Counted from the stretch's first letter, positions 1 to 8,190 are shown. The stretch: DNA of 57,405 nt from Candidatus Solibacter usitatus (GCA_016213245.1 JACRBC010000023.1:1-57405), one strand, 5' to 3'. Notes: a model not told the origin generated them from the letters alone. Numbers and translations are program-made.

Positions 1-300
1 AGGCTGAAGCCTCGGGACAAAGGGGTGGCGGGCGACGGGCAGCCCGGCGCTGAAGCGCCGGGACAAAGGGGTGGCGGGCGACGGGCAGCCCGGCGCTGAA
101 GCGCCGGGACAAAGGGGTGGCGGGCGACGGGCAGCCCGGCGCTGAAGCGCCGGGACAAAGGGGTGGCGGGCGACGGGCGGCCCGAGGCTGAAGCCTCGGG
201 ACAAAGGGCAACGGGGCAAAGGGGCGTCGGGCGGCCCGAGGCTGAAGCCTCGGGACAAAGGCCTCGGGACAAAGGCCTCGGGGCAAAGGGGGAGGGTGGC
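1..300. repeat. 46-bp tandem array of palindromic units
   Basis: The core CTGAAG recurs at 4, 50, 96, 142 and 188 (exact 46-bp period) and again at 242. Each unit carries a hairpin with a TGAA loop. Some units have the arms GGCGC/GCGCC and others GAGGC/GCCTC, so both arms change together and pairing is kept. The distal part degenerates into short CCTCGGGACAAAGG copies and ends in GGGAGGGTGGCG. No coding potential was accepted here. The array resembles REP-type intergenic repeats, but no family is assigned. Confidence 0.9.
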
Positions 301-361
301 GTCAGCTTTTCGCAGTGCGAAACGGCGGAATGCTGGTAGAGAGGTTGATGTGGCGTTGCCG

Positions 362-479
362 CTACAGGACTTCTGGCGTCAGGCCGATCTTCGAAGCTCC
401 CGCCGATCCGCAGCACCGCCGCTAGTGCGCGCTTCGCTTTGGTGGACGGCCAGTTCGGGAAGGGCTTATCAGGCGGCAA
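362..479 (-). pseudogene. hicA toxin remnant with internal deletion
   Basis: Directly downstream of hicB on the same strand, one frame from a TTG at 479 reads MPPDKPF, then WPSTKAKRALAAVLRIG, the characteristic N-terminus of one HicA mRNA-interferase subfamily. A different frame just beyond reads KIGLTPEVL and then stops at 364-362, matching that subfamily's C-terminus. The middle, roughly 100 bases that should carry the catalytic GSH histidine, is missing and the two ends are out of frame. I infer that an internal deletion destroyed the toxin. The family match is from memory of the motif and was not searched. Confidence 0.6.
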
Positions 480-702
480 TGAAGGACACGTTCATGGGGC
501 CGGGAATCGCTTCGCCATGCTCCAGGCGATCGGCGATCAGGCGCAGGGCGAGCGCCTGCACGGCGACAGTGGCCTGTTTCCTGGTGCGCCCGTACGCAGT
601 GACGCCAGGGAGGGCGGGAATGTCCGCGAGCCAGCGGCCATCGGATTCACGGAAGTACTCGATTGCCAGGGAGAACCCGTGATCTACCGGCACCTTCGGC
701 AT
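469..702 (-). CDS. hicB: HicB-family antitoxin, solitary
   Basis: A 77-residue protein with the HicB-like partial RNase H fold signature: an N-terminal strand segment (FSLAIEYFRESDGRWLADIP), then LPGVTAYGRTRKQATVAVQALALRLIADRLEHG. HicB normally binds and neutralises HicA and represses the hicBA promoter. Here the partner immediately downstream is only a remnant, so this antitoxin appears to be orphaned. It lies 80 bases downstream of a same-strand Xre regulator, and the pair is enclosed by two copies of the palindromic repeat. No strong Shine-Dalgarno is visible; CATCAT lies 6 bases before the ATG. Family assignment is fairly secure and function is inferred. Confidence 0.8.
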   Translation of the reverse strand: MPKVPVDHGFSLAIEYFRESDGRWLADIPALPGVTAYGRTRKQATVAVQALALRLIADRLEHGEAIPGPMNVSFIAA

Positions 703-782
703 GGTTCCATGATGCCACCAAAACGCCGCAACGCAAAACAGGGAAGTCTGGCGAGACTCTCACGAGCGAGGGGACAGGATGG

Positions 783-1100
783 CTACGCGACGGCGGCGAG
801 ACCTTTCTTTTCGACCAGCGAGAGCAGTTTGAGGCAGGCGCCGGAGGGCCGCTTTTCGCCGCGCTCCCACTTGCTGACCAAGCTGCTGGTCACGTTCAGG
901 TAGTTGGCGAAGACGGCCTGGCTGACGTGTTCTCTCTCGCGGATGGCCCTGATCTGCTTGGGCTTCAATGGCCGGACGGGTGTGAGGCAGGCCTCATCGA
1001 AACTCCGCATGGTCTGCTTGTCGATGACCCCGCCGGCATGGAGGTCCGACATCAGTTCATGGATGGCGGCCAGGGCATCGCTCTTGTACGTTTTGCTCAT
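783..1100 (-). CDS. Xre/NadS-type helix-turn-helix regulator (orphan antitoxin-like)
   Basis: A 105-residue protein with an N-terminal arm (about 1-45) and a C-terminal Cro/C1-type helix-turn-helix (about 50-100): KQIRAIREREHVSQAVFANY followed by LNVTSSLVSKWERGEKRPSG. This layout is typical of NadS/HigA-type antitoxins that accompany RelE/HigB toxins encoded just upstream. No toxin fits here: only about 95 bases separate its start from the palindromic repeat, and no RelE-like reading frame is present. TATAGA (about 1142) lies upstream on the same strand as a possible -10. It is probably a leftover antitoxin or a stand-alone repressor. Confidence 0.75.
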   Translation of the reverse strand: MSKTYKSDALAAIHELMSDLHAGGVIDKQTMRSFDEACLTPVRPLKPKQIRAIREREHVSQAVFANYLNVTSSLVSKWERGEKRPSGACLKLLSLVEKKGLAAVA

Positions 1101-1197
1101 TCGCTTTTCGCAGCTTCCTTGAGCGGATGGCTCGATCCATTCTATAGCACTGGGTGCGATAGTTCACAGACCTGACGGGGAAGGGGGCGGGGGGCGG

Positions 1198-1263
1198 CCC
1201 GAGGCTGAAGCCTCGGGACAAAGGCCCCGGAACAAAGGCCTCGGGACAAAAGGGAGGGTGGCG
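1198..1263. repeat. Second copy of the palindromic repeat
   Basis: One CCCGAGGC-TGAA-GCCTCGGG hairpin is followed by short CCTCGGGACAAAGG-type copies and the same terminal GGGAGGGTGGCG that ends the 1-300 array. The two arrays are in direct orientation and bracket the hicB/Xre fragment of about 900 bp. Confidence 0.85.
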
Positions 1264-1297
1264 GCGGCATTGGCGTGCACCTGCAACGAATGAGCCG

Positions 1298-1519
1298 CTA
1301 CTTCCGCTGGGAGGCGAGCATGACGCCATCGAGGATTGCCCGTTCATCGGCAGAGAAGCCGGTGAAGGCCCGCTGGTAGGATTCGAGAACCTGCCGGCTG
1401 CGCTTCGCGGCCGCGTGGGCGCTCAGGCTGGTCTCTGTAGCGCGGGCGATTCGCCCGGCTTGCGCCAGGGCATCGGAGGGGAGGGCGGGGGTGGTCCGCC
1501 GTGTGGCCTTGGTCCTCAT
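1298..1519 (-). CDS. Small hypothetical protein, possibly antitoxin-like
   Basis: A 73-residue basic, Ala-rich, mostly helical protein (RSRQVLESYQRAFTGFSADE is its most conserved-looking stretch). It starts with ATG at 1519. No known domain was recognised with certainty. Small proteins of this kind are often the antitoxin of a PIN-domain toxin encoded just downstream, but here the gene ends only 35 bases from the repeat at 1263, so any partner would have been lost. The gene sits with the other toxin-antitoxin leftovers. Function is a guess. Confidence 0.5.
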   Translation of the reverse strand: MRTKATRRTTPALPSDALAQAGRIARATETSLSAHAAAKRSRQVLESYQRAFTGFSADERAILDGVMLASQRK

Positions 1520-1653
1520 GTACCGCTTGCCAGTTTACGACAGCGAAATCTGTTACGGAAATCACATGAGAATCGAGTGGCGAGGGCTCGCGGGGCGGAG
1601 GCGGGTTTGGTACGCTCAAGACGAAACGCCGGAGCGGAGGATTGAATCCCAGT

Positions 1654-2997
1654 ATGCATACCTTTACCCGATGGACCGTATTCGTGAGCCTGTGCGCGGG
1701 GGCGATGGCGGCGGACGTGCCGCCGCCGCTGAAGATCCAACAGAGCCAACTGGCCAACGGTTTGAAGATCGTGCTGGCGGAGGACCGGTCGCGGCCGGTG
1801 GCCAATTTGCAGGTGTGGTACCACGTTGGGTCGAAGGACGAGAAGACGGGGCGGACGGGGTTTGCGCACCTGTTCGAGCACATGATGTTCCGGGGGTCGG
1901 CCAACGTGGGGCCGGAGGAGCACATGCGGCTGGTGAGGGAGGCGGGCGGGAACGTGAACGCCTACACGAACTTCGACATGACGGTGTACTGGGAGACGTT
2001 CCCCTCGAACTACCTGGAGCGGATGCTGTGGCTGGAGGCCGACCGGCTGGCTTCGCTGGACGTCTCGGAGGCCAACTTCAAGAAGGAGCGCGAGGTGGTG
2101 AAGGAGGAGCGGCGGCTGCGGTTTGAGAATCCGCCGTACGGCACGCTGGTGGAACACGTGCTGAAGAACACGTTCACGACGTATCCGTATAAGCACTCGC
2201 CGATCGGCTCGATGGAGGATTTGAACAACGCCGCGATCGCGGACGTGAAGGCGTTCCACGACCTCTATTACGTGCCGAACAACGCCACGCTGGTGCTGGT
2301 GGGCGACTTTGACTCCAAGGAAGCGCTGGCGCTGATCGAGAAGCAGTTTGCGAAGATCCCGCAGGGGAAGGCGATTCCGCGGGTGACGGCGGTGGAGCCG
2401 GCGCAGACGGCGGGGCGCGAGGTGACGGTGAAGGACAAGAAGGCGCCGCTGGACGCGGTGGTCACGGCCTACCACCTGCCGCCGATGGGCCACGCGGACA
2501 GCTACGCGCTGGACATCGCATCCTCGATTCTGTCGTCGGGGCAGTCCTCGCGGCTGTACAAGAGGCTGGTGTACGACGAGCAGTCGGCGGTGGCGGCGCA
2601 GGGGCAGTCGCTGTTCCTGGAGGGGCCGTCCATCTTCTTCGGATTCGCCATTGCCAACCAGGGCAAGAACATCAAGGAGATCGCCACGAGCCTGGAGTTC
2701 ACGTTCAACGAGATGAGCGAGAAGGCGGTATCGAGCGAGGAACTGACCAAGGCGAAGAACCAGACCATCGCCGGCTTCATCACCGGGCGGGAAGGCGTGC
2801 AGGCCAAGGCGGACTTCCTGGGGCGCTGCGCGGTGCTGCTGGGCGACCCGGCGCGGTACAACAGCGAGCTGGCGAAGTACCAGGCGGTGACGGCGGCCGA
2901 CGTTCAACGAGTGGTTCAACAATATCTGGCCAAATCCAACCAAACGAAGGTTTTTATCGCGCCGGATACGGGGGCTGCCAAGCCCGAGGGGAAATGA
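1654..2997 (+). CDS. M16 family zinc metallopeptidase (catalytic)
   Basis: A 447-residue protein with a signal peptide (about 1-19, ending AGAMA-AD), so probably periplasmic. The inverted zinc motif HLFEH lies at 72-76 and a downstream Glu-rich helix (KEREVVKEERR, near 150) supplies the third ligand. The second M16 half (about 200-440) follows. I prefer the ATG at 1654 because GGAGG at 1636-1640 is well spaced for it; the TTG at 1642 is too close. It is followed after about 190 bases by an M16 homologue lacking the zinc motif, so the two probably form a heterodimer of catalytic and non-catalytic subunits, as in mitochondrial processing peptidase and bacterial PqqL/YmxG-type pairs. Confidence 0.93.
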   Translation: MHTFTRWTVFVSLCAGAMAADVPPPLKIQQSQLANGLKIVLAEDRSRPVANLQVWYHVGSKDEKTGRTGFAHLFEHMMFRGSANVGPEEHMRLVREAGGNVNAYTNFDMTVYWETFPSNYLERMLWLEADRLASLDVSEANFKKEREVVKEERRLRFENPPYGTLVEHVLKNTFTTYPYKHSPIGSMEDLNNAAIADVKAFHDLYYVPNNATLVLVGDFDSKEALALIEKQFAKIPQGKAIPRVTAVEPAQTAGREVTVKDKKAPLDAVVTAYHLPPMGHADSYALDIASSILSSGQSSRLYKRLVYDEQSAVAAQGQSLFLEGPSIFFGFAIANQGKNIKEIATSLEFTFNEMSEKAVSSEELTKAKNQTIAGFITGREGVQAKADFLGRCAVLLGDPARYNSELAKYQAVTAADVQRVVQQYLAKSNQTKVFIAPDTGAAKPEGK

Positions 2998-3053
2998 GGT
3001 GGGGGGGGACACGCCGGCTGCCGGAACGTGGAAGGGGGGACACGCGGAGCCTG

Positions 3054-3104
3054 GGGGACACCCCAAAACGCGGCGCCTACGGCGCCGCGGTTTGGGGTGT
3101 CCCC
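3054..3104. repeat. Near-perfect 24-bp hairpin
   Basis: The left arm, 3054-3077, pairs with the right arm, 3081-3104, over 24 bp with a single mismatch around a TAC loop. The ends read GGGGACACCCC and GGGGTGTCCCC. No T-run follows, so this is not an ordinary intrinsic terminator, although it could attenuate or stabilise the M16 mRNA between its two cistrons. Further GGGGACAC fragments lie at 3005 and 3037, suggesting decayed neighbours of the same repeat. Confidence 0.85.
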
Positions 3105-3184
3105 GAGCGCGTAGTGGGTCTGCCGCCCGAGCGCTCTGTTGCTCTACTGCTTGACTGGCCGTCCGAACTAAGAGGAAATCAACG

Positions 3185-5299
3185 ATGCGCACTCTCATTC
3201 TTCTCACTTTGAGCGCTTTGCTGGCTGCGGGCCAGACCAAGCAGGCGCCGCCGGCGCCCACGGCGCCGCGGCCATTTGAGTTCCCCAAGGCGGCGTTCCG
3301 GACGCTGGCCAACGGGTTGCGGGTGTACGTGGTGGAGGACCACAGGCTGCCGCTGGTGTCGGCTTCGCTACAGGTGCTGGCGGGCAACGCCAACGTGGCG
3401 CCGGAGAAGTCCGGGCTGGCGTCGATGACGGCCGGGCTGCTGCGGGAAGGCACCTCATCCAAAAGCTCACAGCAGATCGCCAAATTGATTGATAACGCAG
3501 GCGGTTCGCTGTCCGCGTCGGCGGGCGACGATGTGGCCACCATCGGCATGTCGTTTATGAAGTCGTACGCCGGGCTGGGCATGGAGCTGATGGCGGACAT
3601 CGCGCGGAATCCGGCGTTTGCGCAGGAGGAGATCGACCGGCAGATGCGGCAGGCGCAGTCCAACCTGGCCGTTCAGTACGCAGACGCGCAGTATCTTGCG
3701 CCGCTGGCGGCGAGCCGGGCGATTCTGGGGACGCACCCGTACGCCTATCCGGGGGACGGCACGCCGCAGACGCTCGGCAACATCAAGCGGGAAGAGATCG
3801 TGGCCTTCTACAAGGCCAACTACGCGCCGGGGCGCGGCTGGATGGCGATTGCCGGGGACGTGACGGCGGAAGAGGGCTTTGCGCTGGCGGAGAAGTACTT
3901 CGGCTCGTGGAGCGGGGCGGCGGCGGCGGACGTGAAGCTGCCGGCGCCGCCGGCGGCCAAGCCGCAGGTGCTGATCGTCGACATGGCCAATGCGGTACAG
4001 ACGCAGATTGTGGTGGGACACCTGGGAGTGCCGCGCAATCATCCGGACTACATCGCGCTGACGATGGCCAACCAGATCTTCGGCGGGAGCTTCAACTCGC
4101 GGCTGAACATGAAGCTGCGGGCCAACGAGGGGCTCACCTATGGGGCGTCGTCGGGCTTCGAGCCGAACCGGCAGGCGGGCACGTTCCAGTGCTCGACGTT
4201 CACGCGGACGGAGAAGACGGCCGAGGCGATCCGGTTCATCGTGGATCTGCTGAAGGAGTTCAAGCAGAATCCGGCGACGGAGACGGAGTTCAACGAGGCC
4301 AAGGCGTACATGATCGGCAAGTTCGGGTTGGACAACGAGACGGCGGGGGCGGTGGCGACGCGCACGCTGGTGACGGCGGTGTACGGCCTGCCGGAGGACT
4401 ACTACGTCAACTACCGCCGGACGGTGCAGGCGATCACGCGGCAGCAGGTGGGGGAGGCGGTGCAGAGGTTCCTGCAACCGGAGCGGATGGCGATTGTGGC
4501 GGTGGGCAACTCGAAGGAGTTTGCCAAAGCGCTGGAGAGCTACGGTCCGGTACGGGTGATCAAGAGCGACGAGATCGACTTCGTGGCGCCGGGGCTGGTC
4601 AAGGAGAAGGCGAAGGTCGAGCTGTCGGCGGCGGCGGCGGCGGCGGCGGCGGCGCAGGGCAAGGGGCTGGTTTCGGCGGCCGTGGCGGCGATGGGGGGGC
4701 TGGAGAAGCTGAAGTCGATCAAGGACATTTCGACCAAGGGCAAGCTGAAGCTGACGCTGCCGCAGGGGACGTATGACGCCGAGACGGAGACGCAGATCCT
4801 GTACCCGGACCGGTACAAGACGGTGATGAAGCTGCCGATGGCGACCATCACGCAGGCTCTGGACGGGGCTTCGGCGTGGATGGGGCAGGGGGCGATGACG
4901 CAGGACATGCCGGCGCAGCTCACGGCCGAATTGGCCAAAGGGGTGTCATCCGCGGCCGGGGGCATCGGACTGTGGCTGGCGGCGGAGGCGGGAAAGGCCG
5001 AGGTGCACGCGACGGGGGCGGACTCGGTGCTGTGGAAGTCGGGCGACGTGGAGGTGCGGGTGAGTTTCGACGAGGCGACGCACCTGCCGGTGAAGATGGC
5101 GATGAAGACGATCGGGATGACGGGCCCGGCGGAGATCGAGAACGTCTTTTCCGACTTCCGGGAGGTGGACGGGTTGAAGATGGCGTTTGCGACGTCGGTG
5201 ACGCAGAACGGGCAGAAGGTGGGCGAGGGGACGACGTCGGAGGTGAAGTTCAACAGCGGGTTGAAGGCGGAGTCATTCGCCAAGCCGAAGGCACAGTAG
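3185..5299 (+). CDS. M16-like non-catalytic subunit with extra C-terminal domain
   Basis: A 704-residue protein. A signal peptide (about 1-16, LLTLSALLAAG) precedes two M16 halves (about 30-450). Where HxxEH should be, the sequence is SGLASMTAGLLREGT, so zinc binding is lost; R/Y-type C-subunit residues such as NEGLTYGASSGF are kept. Nine consecutive GCG codons (4628-4654) form an alanine linker. The last 210 or so residues form a beta-rich module resembling LolA/outer-membrane lipoprotein-sorting folds (AMGGLEKLKSIKDISTKG, then IENVFSDFREVDGLKMAFAT). A clear RBS (AGAGGAAATCAACG) precedes the ATG. It presumably pairs with the upstream catalytic M16. The 3' end overlaps the convergent iscU-like gene by 27 bases. 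Confidence 0.92.
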   Translation: MRTLILLTLSALLAAGQTKQAPPAPTAPRPFEFPKAAFRTLANGLRVYVVEDHRLPLVSASLQVLAGNANVAPEKSGLASMTAGLLREGTSSKSSQQIAKLIDNAGGSLSASAGDDVATIGMSFMKSYAGLGMELMADIARNPAFAQEEIDRQMRQAQSNLAVQYADAQYLAPLAASRAILGTHPYAYPGDGTPQTLGNIKREEIVAFYKANYAPGRGWMAIAGDVTAEEGFALAEKYFGSWSGAAAADVKLPAPPAAKPQVLIVDMANAVQTQIVVGHLGVPRNHPDYIALTMANQIFGGSFNSRLNMKLRANEGLTYGASSGFEPNRQAGTFQCSTFTRTEKTAEAIRFIVDLLKEFKQNPATETEFNEAKAYMIGKFGLDNETAGAVATRTLVTAVYGLPEDYYVNYRRTVQAITRQQVGEAVQRFLQPERMAIVAVGNSKEFAKALESYGPVRVIKSDEIDFVAPGLVKEKAKVELSAAAAAAAAAQGKGLVSAAVAAMGGLEKLKSIKDISTKGKLKLTLPQGTYDAETETQILYPDRYKTVMKLPMATITQALDGASAWMGQGAMTQDMPAQLTAELAKGVSSAAGGIGLWLAAEAGKAEVHATGADSVLWKSGDVEVRVSFDEATHLPVKMAMKTIGMTGPAEIENVFSDFREVDGLKMAFATSVTQNGQKVGEGTTSEVKFNSGLKAESFAKPKAQ

Positions 5300-5665
5300 G
5301 CGGACGGCTTCGGCGCAGAGGGCGGCGGCGTGCGAGGAGGCGTCGCCGAGGCCGCCGACCTCCTGTTCGATGTCTTGGACGACGGCCTGGGCGAGGTCAG
5401 CCGGGCTGAGGCGGGCGAGGGGGGCCACTTCCCTGCCCTGGAGCCAGACGGTGAGGGCGGAGCCGCAGGCGATGGCGGCGGTGCAGCCGCGGACCTGGAA
5501 GCGCGCCTCGGCGACGAGGCCGTCCTGGATGCGGGCGCTGAGGCAGAGGCGGTCGCCGCAGGCGGGGTTTTCGGCATCGACGAGGAGGACACCGGCGTCG
5601 CGGGCCTCAAGCAGTCCGGGGTTGCGGGGGTTCTGGAAGTGATCGAGCAAGCGTTGGCTATACAA
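5273..5665 (-). CDS. IscU/SufU/NifU-N type Fe-S scaffold protein
   Basis: A 130-residue protein with the family start YSQRLLDHFQNPRNPG. The three cluster-binding cysteines are visible: NPACGD, then RGCTAAIACGSA, then SSHAAALCAEAVR. The aspartate after the first cysteine, which tunes cluster release, is present. I chose the TTG at 5665 because it gives the canonical N-terminus and has GGGAGA upstream; the ATG at 5713 would extend across the start of the divergent mutT. No cysteine desulfurase or other isc/suf gene is adjacent, so this is an isolated scaffold copy. Confidence 0.87.
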   Translation of the reverse strand: MYSQRLLDHFQNPRNPGLLEARDAGVLLVDAENPACGDRLCLSARIQDGLVAEARFQVRGCTAAIACGSALTVWLQGREVAPLARLSPADLAQAVVQDIEQEVGGLGDASSHAAALCAEAVRLLCLRLGE

Positions 5666-5700
5666 TGAAGTTTGGCTCTCCCTGATCCTTTGTACCTCGC

Positions 5701-6111
5701 ATGACGCGCACATTGATCGTGGTGGCTGGCGTGCTGCAGCGAGCTGGCAAGCTGCTGATCGGCCAGCGCATGGCCGGGGACCGGCACGCGTTGAAGTGGG
5801 AGTTCCCCGGGGGGAAGGTGGAGATTGGGGAGACTCCGAAGGAAGCGCTGGAGCGGGAGTTGCGGGAAGAGCTGGGGGTGGAGTCGGTCATCGGTCCGGA
5901 GATCGCCCGCTACGAGCATAGCGTTTCCGGGAGGCCGCCCCTGATCCTGTTGTTCCACCGGGTGGACGAATTCTCGGGCGAGCCCGAGCCGAGGACGTTC
6001 GAGCGGATCGTGTGGGAGCTGCCCGGGGCGTTGCCGGAGTATGATTTTCTGGACGGCGACCTGGATTTTGTGCGGCGGATTGCGCGGGGGCGGATTGGGC
6101 TGCTGAGGTGA
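5701..6111 (+). CDS. mutT: NUDIX hydrolase, MutT-like 8-oxo-dGTP diphosphatase
   Basis: A 136-residue protein with a full Nudix box beginning GGKVEIGETPKEALERELRE and continuing ELGV. The N-terminus (VVAGVLQRAGKLLIGQR) and WEFPGGK match MutT enzymes, which sanitise oxidised dGTP. Length is normal for the family. A possible -10 (TACAAT, 5661-5666) lies in the short gap to the divergent iscU-like gene. Closely related Nudix enzymes that hydrolyse other nucleotides cannot be excluded. Confidence 0.9.
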   Translation: MTRTLIVVAGVLQRAGKLLIGQRMAGDRHALKWEFPGGKVEIGETPKEALERELREELGVESVIGPEIARYEHSVSGRPPLILLFHRVDEFSGEPEPRTFERIVWELPGALPEYDFLDGDLDFVRRIARGRIGLLR

Positions 6112-6113
6112 GG

Positions 6114-6206
6114 GGACCCGCTCCCTACCGGTCGCGGCTCGGGTGGTCGCGGCTCGGGCGGTCGCGGCTCGGGCGACGGGGACCCGCTCCCTACCGGTCG
6201 CGGCTC
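6114..6206. repeat. CGCTCCCT-ACCGGTCGCGGCTC repeat cluster
   Basis: Two copies of the same 27-base element (6114-6140 and 6180-6206) enclose three tandem 15-mers of GTCGCGGCTCGGG(T/C)G at 6131-6145, 6146-6160 and 6161-6175. The same family, with CTCAC replacing CTACC, recurs at 16375-16450 and inverted at 50369-50390. The second copy abuts the TATAAT of the next gene. Confidence 0.85.
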
Positions 6207-6212
6207 TATAAT
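6207..6212 (+). promoter_or_regulatory. -10 element TATAAT, probable leaderless start
   Basis: A perfect TATAAT ends 7 bases before the ATG at 6220, which is where transcription itself should begin. The -35 region would lie inside the repeat. There is no Shine-Dalgarno. Confidence 0.6.
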
Positions 6213-6219
6213 CGATGAA

Positions 6220-8190
6220 ATGGACGAAGTGAGGCAATCGACGTGCGCGCTGGACTGTCCGGACGCCTGCGCGCTGCTGGTGGACGTGCAGGATGGCCGC
6301 GCGGTGCAGGTGCGGGGCAACGGGGCGCACCCGGTGACGCAGGGCTTCCTATGCGGGAAAGTCACGCGCTACCTGGAGCGTCAATACCATCCGGAGCGGC
6401 TGATGCACCCGCTGCGGCGGGCGGGAGCGAAGGGGGAGGGGCGGTTTGAGAGGATCACGTGGGAGGCGGCGCTGGATGAGATCGCGCTGAGGCTGGGCGA
6501 GGCGGCGGCGGAGTGGGGTCCGGAGAGCGTGCTGCCGTACAGCTACGCGGGCACGATGGGGTACTTGCAGGGGTGCGGAATGGACCGGCGGTTTTTTCAC
6601 CGGTTGGGGGCGTCGCGGCTGGACAGAACGATCTGCGCCTCGGCGGGGGTGGCGGGGCTGATGGCGGCCTACGGCGCGCGGTTGGGCACGGCGCCGGAGG
6701 ATTTCATCCACTCCAGGCTGATCATCGTGTGGGGGGCGAACATTCACGCCACCAGCATCCACCTGTGGCCGTTCATGGCGGAGGCGAGGCGGCGGGGGGC
6801 GCGGCTGGTGGTGATCGACCCGGTGGTGACGCGCACGGCGGCGCTGGCCGACGTGCACCTGAAGCCCTATCCGGGCAGCGACCTGGCGCTGGCGCTGGGG
6901 CTGATGCACGTCATCTTCCGGGAGGGCCTGGAGCGATGCGAGGGCGACCTGGCCTCGCTGCGGCGGCGGGCGGCGGAGTACACGCCGGAGCGCGTGGAGC
7001 AGTTCACGGGCATCCCGGCGGGCGATGTGGAGCGGCTGGCCCGGGAGTACGCCACCACGCGGCCGGCGGTGATCCGGGCCAACTACGGGGTGCAGCGCAG
7101 CGAGCGCGGCGGGCGCGCGGTGCAGGCGATTTCGCTGCTGCCGGCGCTGGTGGGCTCCTGGAAGGAGAAGGGCGGCGGGTTCCTGTTGACCACCTCGGGG
7201 GCTTTCGACATCAACCGGCAGGCGCTGGAGCGGCCCGACCTGGGCGGGCCGGCGCGGACGCTGAACATGACCACGCTGGGCCAGGCGCTGACGGGGGTGA
7301 ACGATCCGCCGGTGAAGGCGCTGGTGGTGTACAACTCCAACCCGGCCGCAACAGCGCCAAACCAGCAGCTTGTGCGCCAGGGACTGGGGCGCGAGGACCT
7401 GTTCACGGTGGTGCTGGAGCATTTCCAGACCGATACGGCCGATTGGGCTGACATCGTGCTGCCGGCGACGACGTTTCTGGAGCACACCGACGCCTACTTC
7501 GCCTATGGCCACTACTACATGCAACTGGCCCGGCCGGTGGTGGCGCCGCCGGGCGAGGCGCGGCCGAACTCGGAGGTATTCCGGCTGCTGGCGCGGCGGA
7601 TGGGGTTTGAGGACGGCTGCTTTGGCGATACGGACGAGGACATGATCCGGCAGATGCTGGACACGCCGAGCGCCTACCTGGCAGGAGTGACGCTGGAGAG
7701 GCTGGAACGGGAGGGGTTTGTGCGGCTCAATGTGCCGGAGCTGCCGTTTTCCGGCCGGCTGCCGGACTTGAGCGGAGAAGACCTGGAGTATGTGCCGCCG
7801 GTGGAGAGCCGGCTAGGGACGGCGCGGGGCTACCCGCTGGAGCTGGTGAGCTCGAAGAACCACGACAGCCTGAATTCGACCTTCGGCTTCCGGCCCGAGG
7901 CGGACGCGCAGACGGCGGTGCTGGAGATGCACCCGGAGGATGCGGCGGCGCGCGGGATCGCCGACGGAAGCGCGGTGCGCGTATACAACGCGCGCGGGGA
8001 GGCGCGGCTGGCGGCGCGGGTGGGCGAATTGGTGCGGCCCGGGGTGGTGCGGGCTCCGATGGTGCGCTGGGCGCGGAGCGCGGCGGACGGGAAGAACGTG
8101 AACGTGCTGATCTCAGACCGGCTGACCGACATCGGAGGCGGCCCGGTGTTCTACAACTGCCTGGTGGAGGTGGCGCCGTGCGAAGAGTAG
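6220..8190 (+). CDS. Molybdopterin-dependent oxidoreductase (formate dehydrogenase/BisC-like)
   Basis: A 656-residue cytoplasmic protein (no signal peptide). An N-terminal [4Fe-4S] site is formed by C9, C13, C17 and C45 (CALDCPDAC and GFLCGK). Then come the molybdopterin domains and the C-terminal dinucleotide-binding domain (about 540-650, SSKNHDSLNSTFG). Cys139 in RTICASAG is the likely molybdenum ligand, so it is not a selenoprotein. The family includes formate dehydrogenases and uncharacterised BisC/YoaE-like oxidoreductases; no partner subunit or FdhD is nearby and the substrate is unknown. It overlaps the following lipoprotein gene by 13 bases. Confidence 0.9.
   Translation: MDEVRQSTCALDCPDACALLVDVQDGRAVQVRGNGAHPVTQGFLCGKVTRYLERQYHPERLMHPLRRAGAKGEGRFERITWEAALDEIALRLGEAAAEWGPESVLPYSYAGTMGYLQGCGMDRRFFHRLGASRLDRTICASAGVAGLMAAYGARLGTAPEDFIHSRLIIVWGANIHATSIHLWPFMAEARRRGARLVVIDPVVTRTAALADVHLKPYPGSDLALALGLMHVIFREGLERCEGDLASLRRRAAEYTPERVEQFTGIPAGDVERLAREYATTRPAVIRANYGVQRSERGGRAVQAISLLPALVGSWKEKGGGFLLTTSGAFDINRQALERPDLGGPARTLNMTTLGQALTGVNDPPVKALVVYNSNPAATAPNQQLVRQGLGREDLFTVVLEHFQTDTADWADIVLPATTFLEHTDAYFAYGHYYMQLARPVVAPPGEARPNSEVFRLLARRMGFEDGCFGDTDEDMIRQMLDTPSAYLAGVTLERLEREGFVRLNVPELPFSGRLPDLSGEDLEYVPPVESRLGTARGYPLELVSSKNHDSLNSTFGFRPEADAQTAVLEMHPEDAAARGIADGSAVRVYNARGEARLAARVGELVRPGVVRAPMVRWARSAADGKNVNVLISDRLTDIGGGPVFYNCLVEVAPCEE

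Noticed and set aside
1516-3663. A 715-codon minus-strand frame across the M16 genes
   Set aside because: It is antisense to two clear M16 genes, has Arg/Leu/His-rich composition typical of GC-rich shadow frames and no domain.
4628-4654. Nine GCG codons as a phase-variation tract
   Set aside because: It is a trinucleotide in frame; gain or loss would alter linker length only, not switch the gene off.
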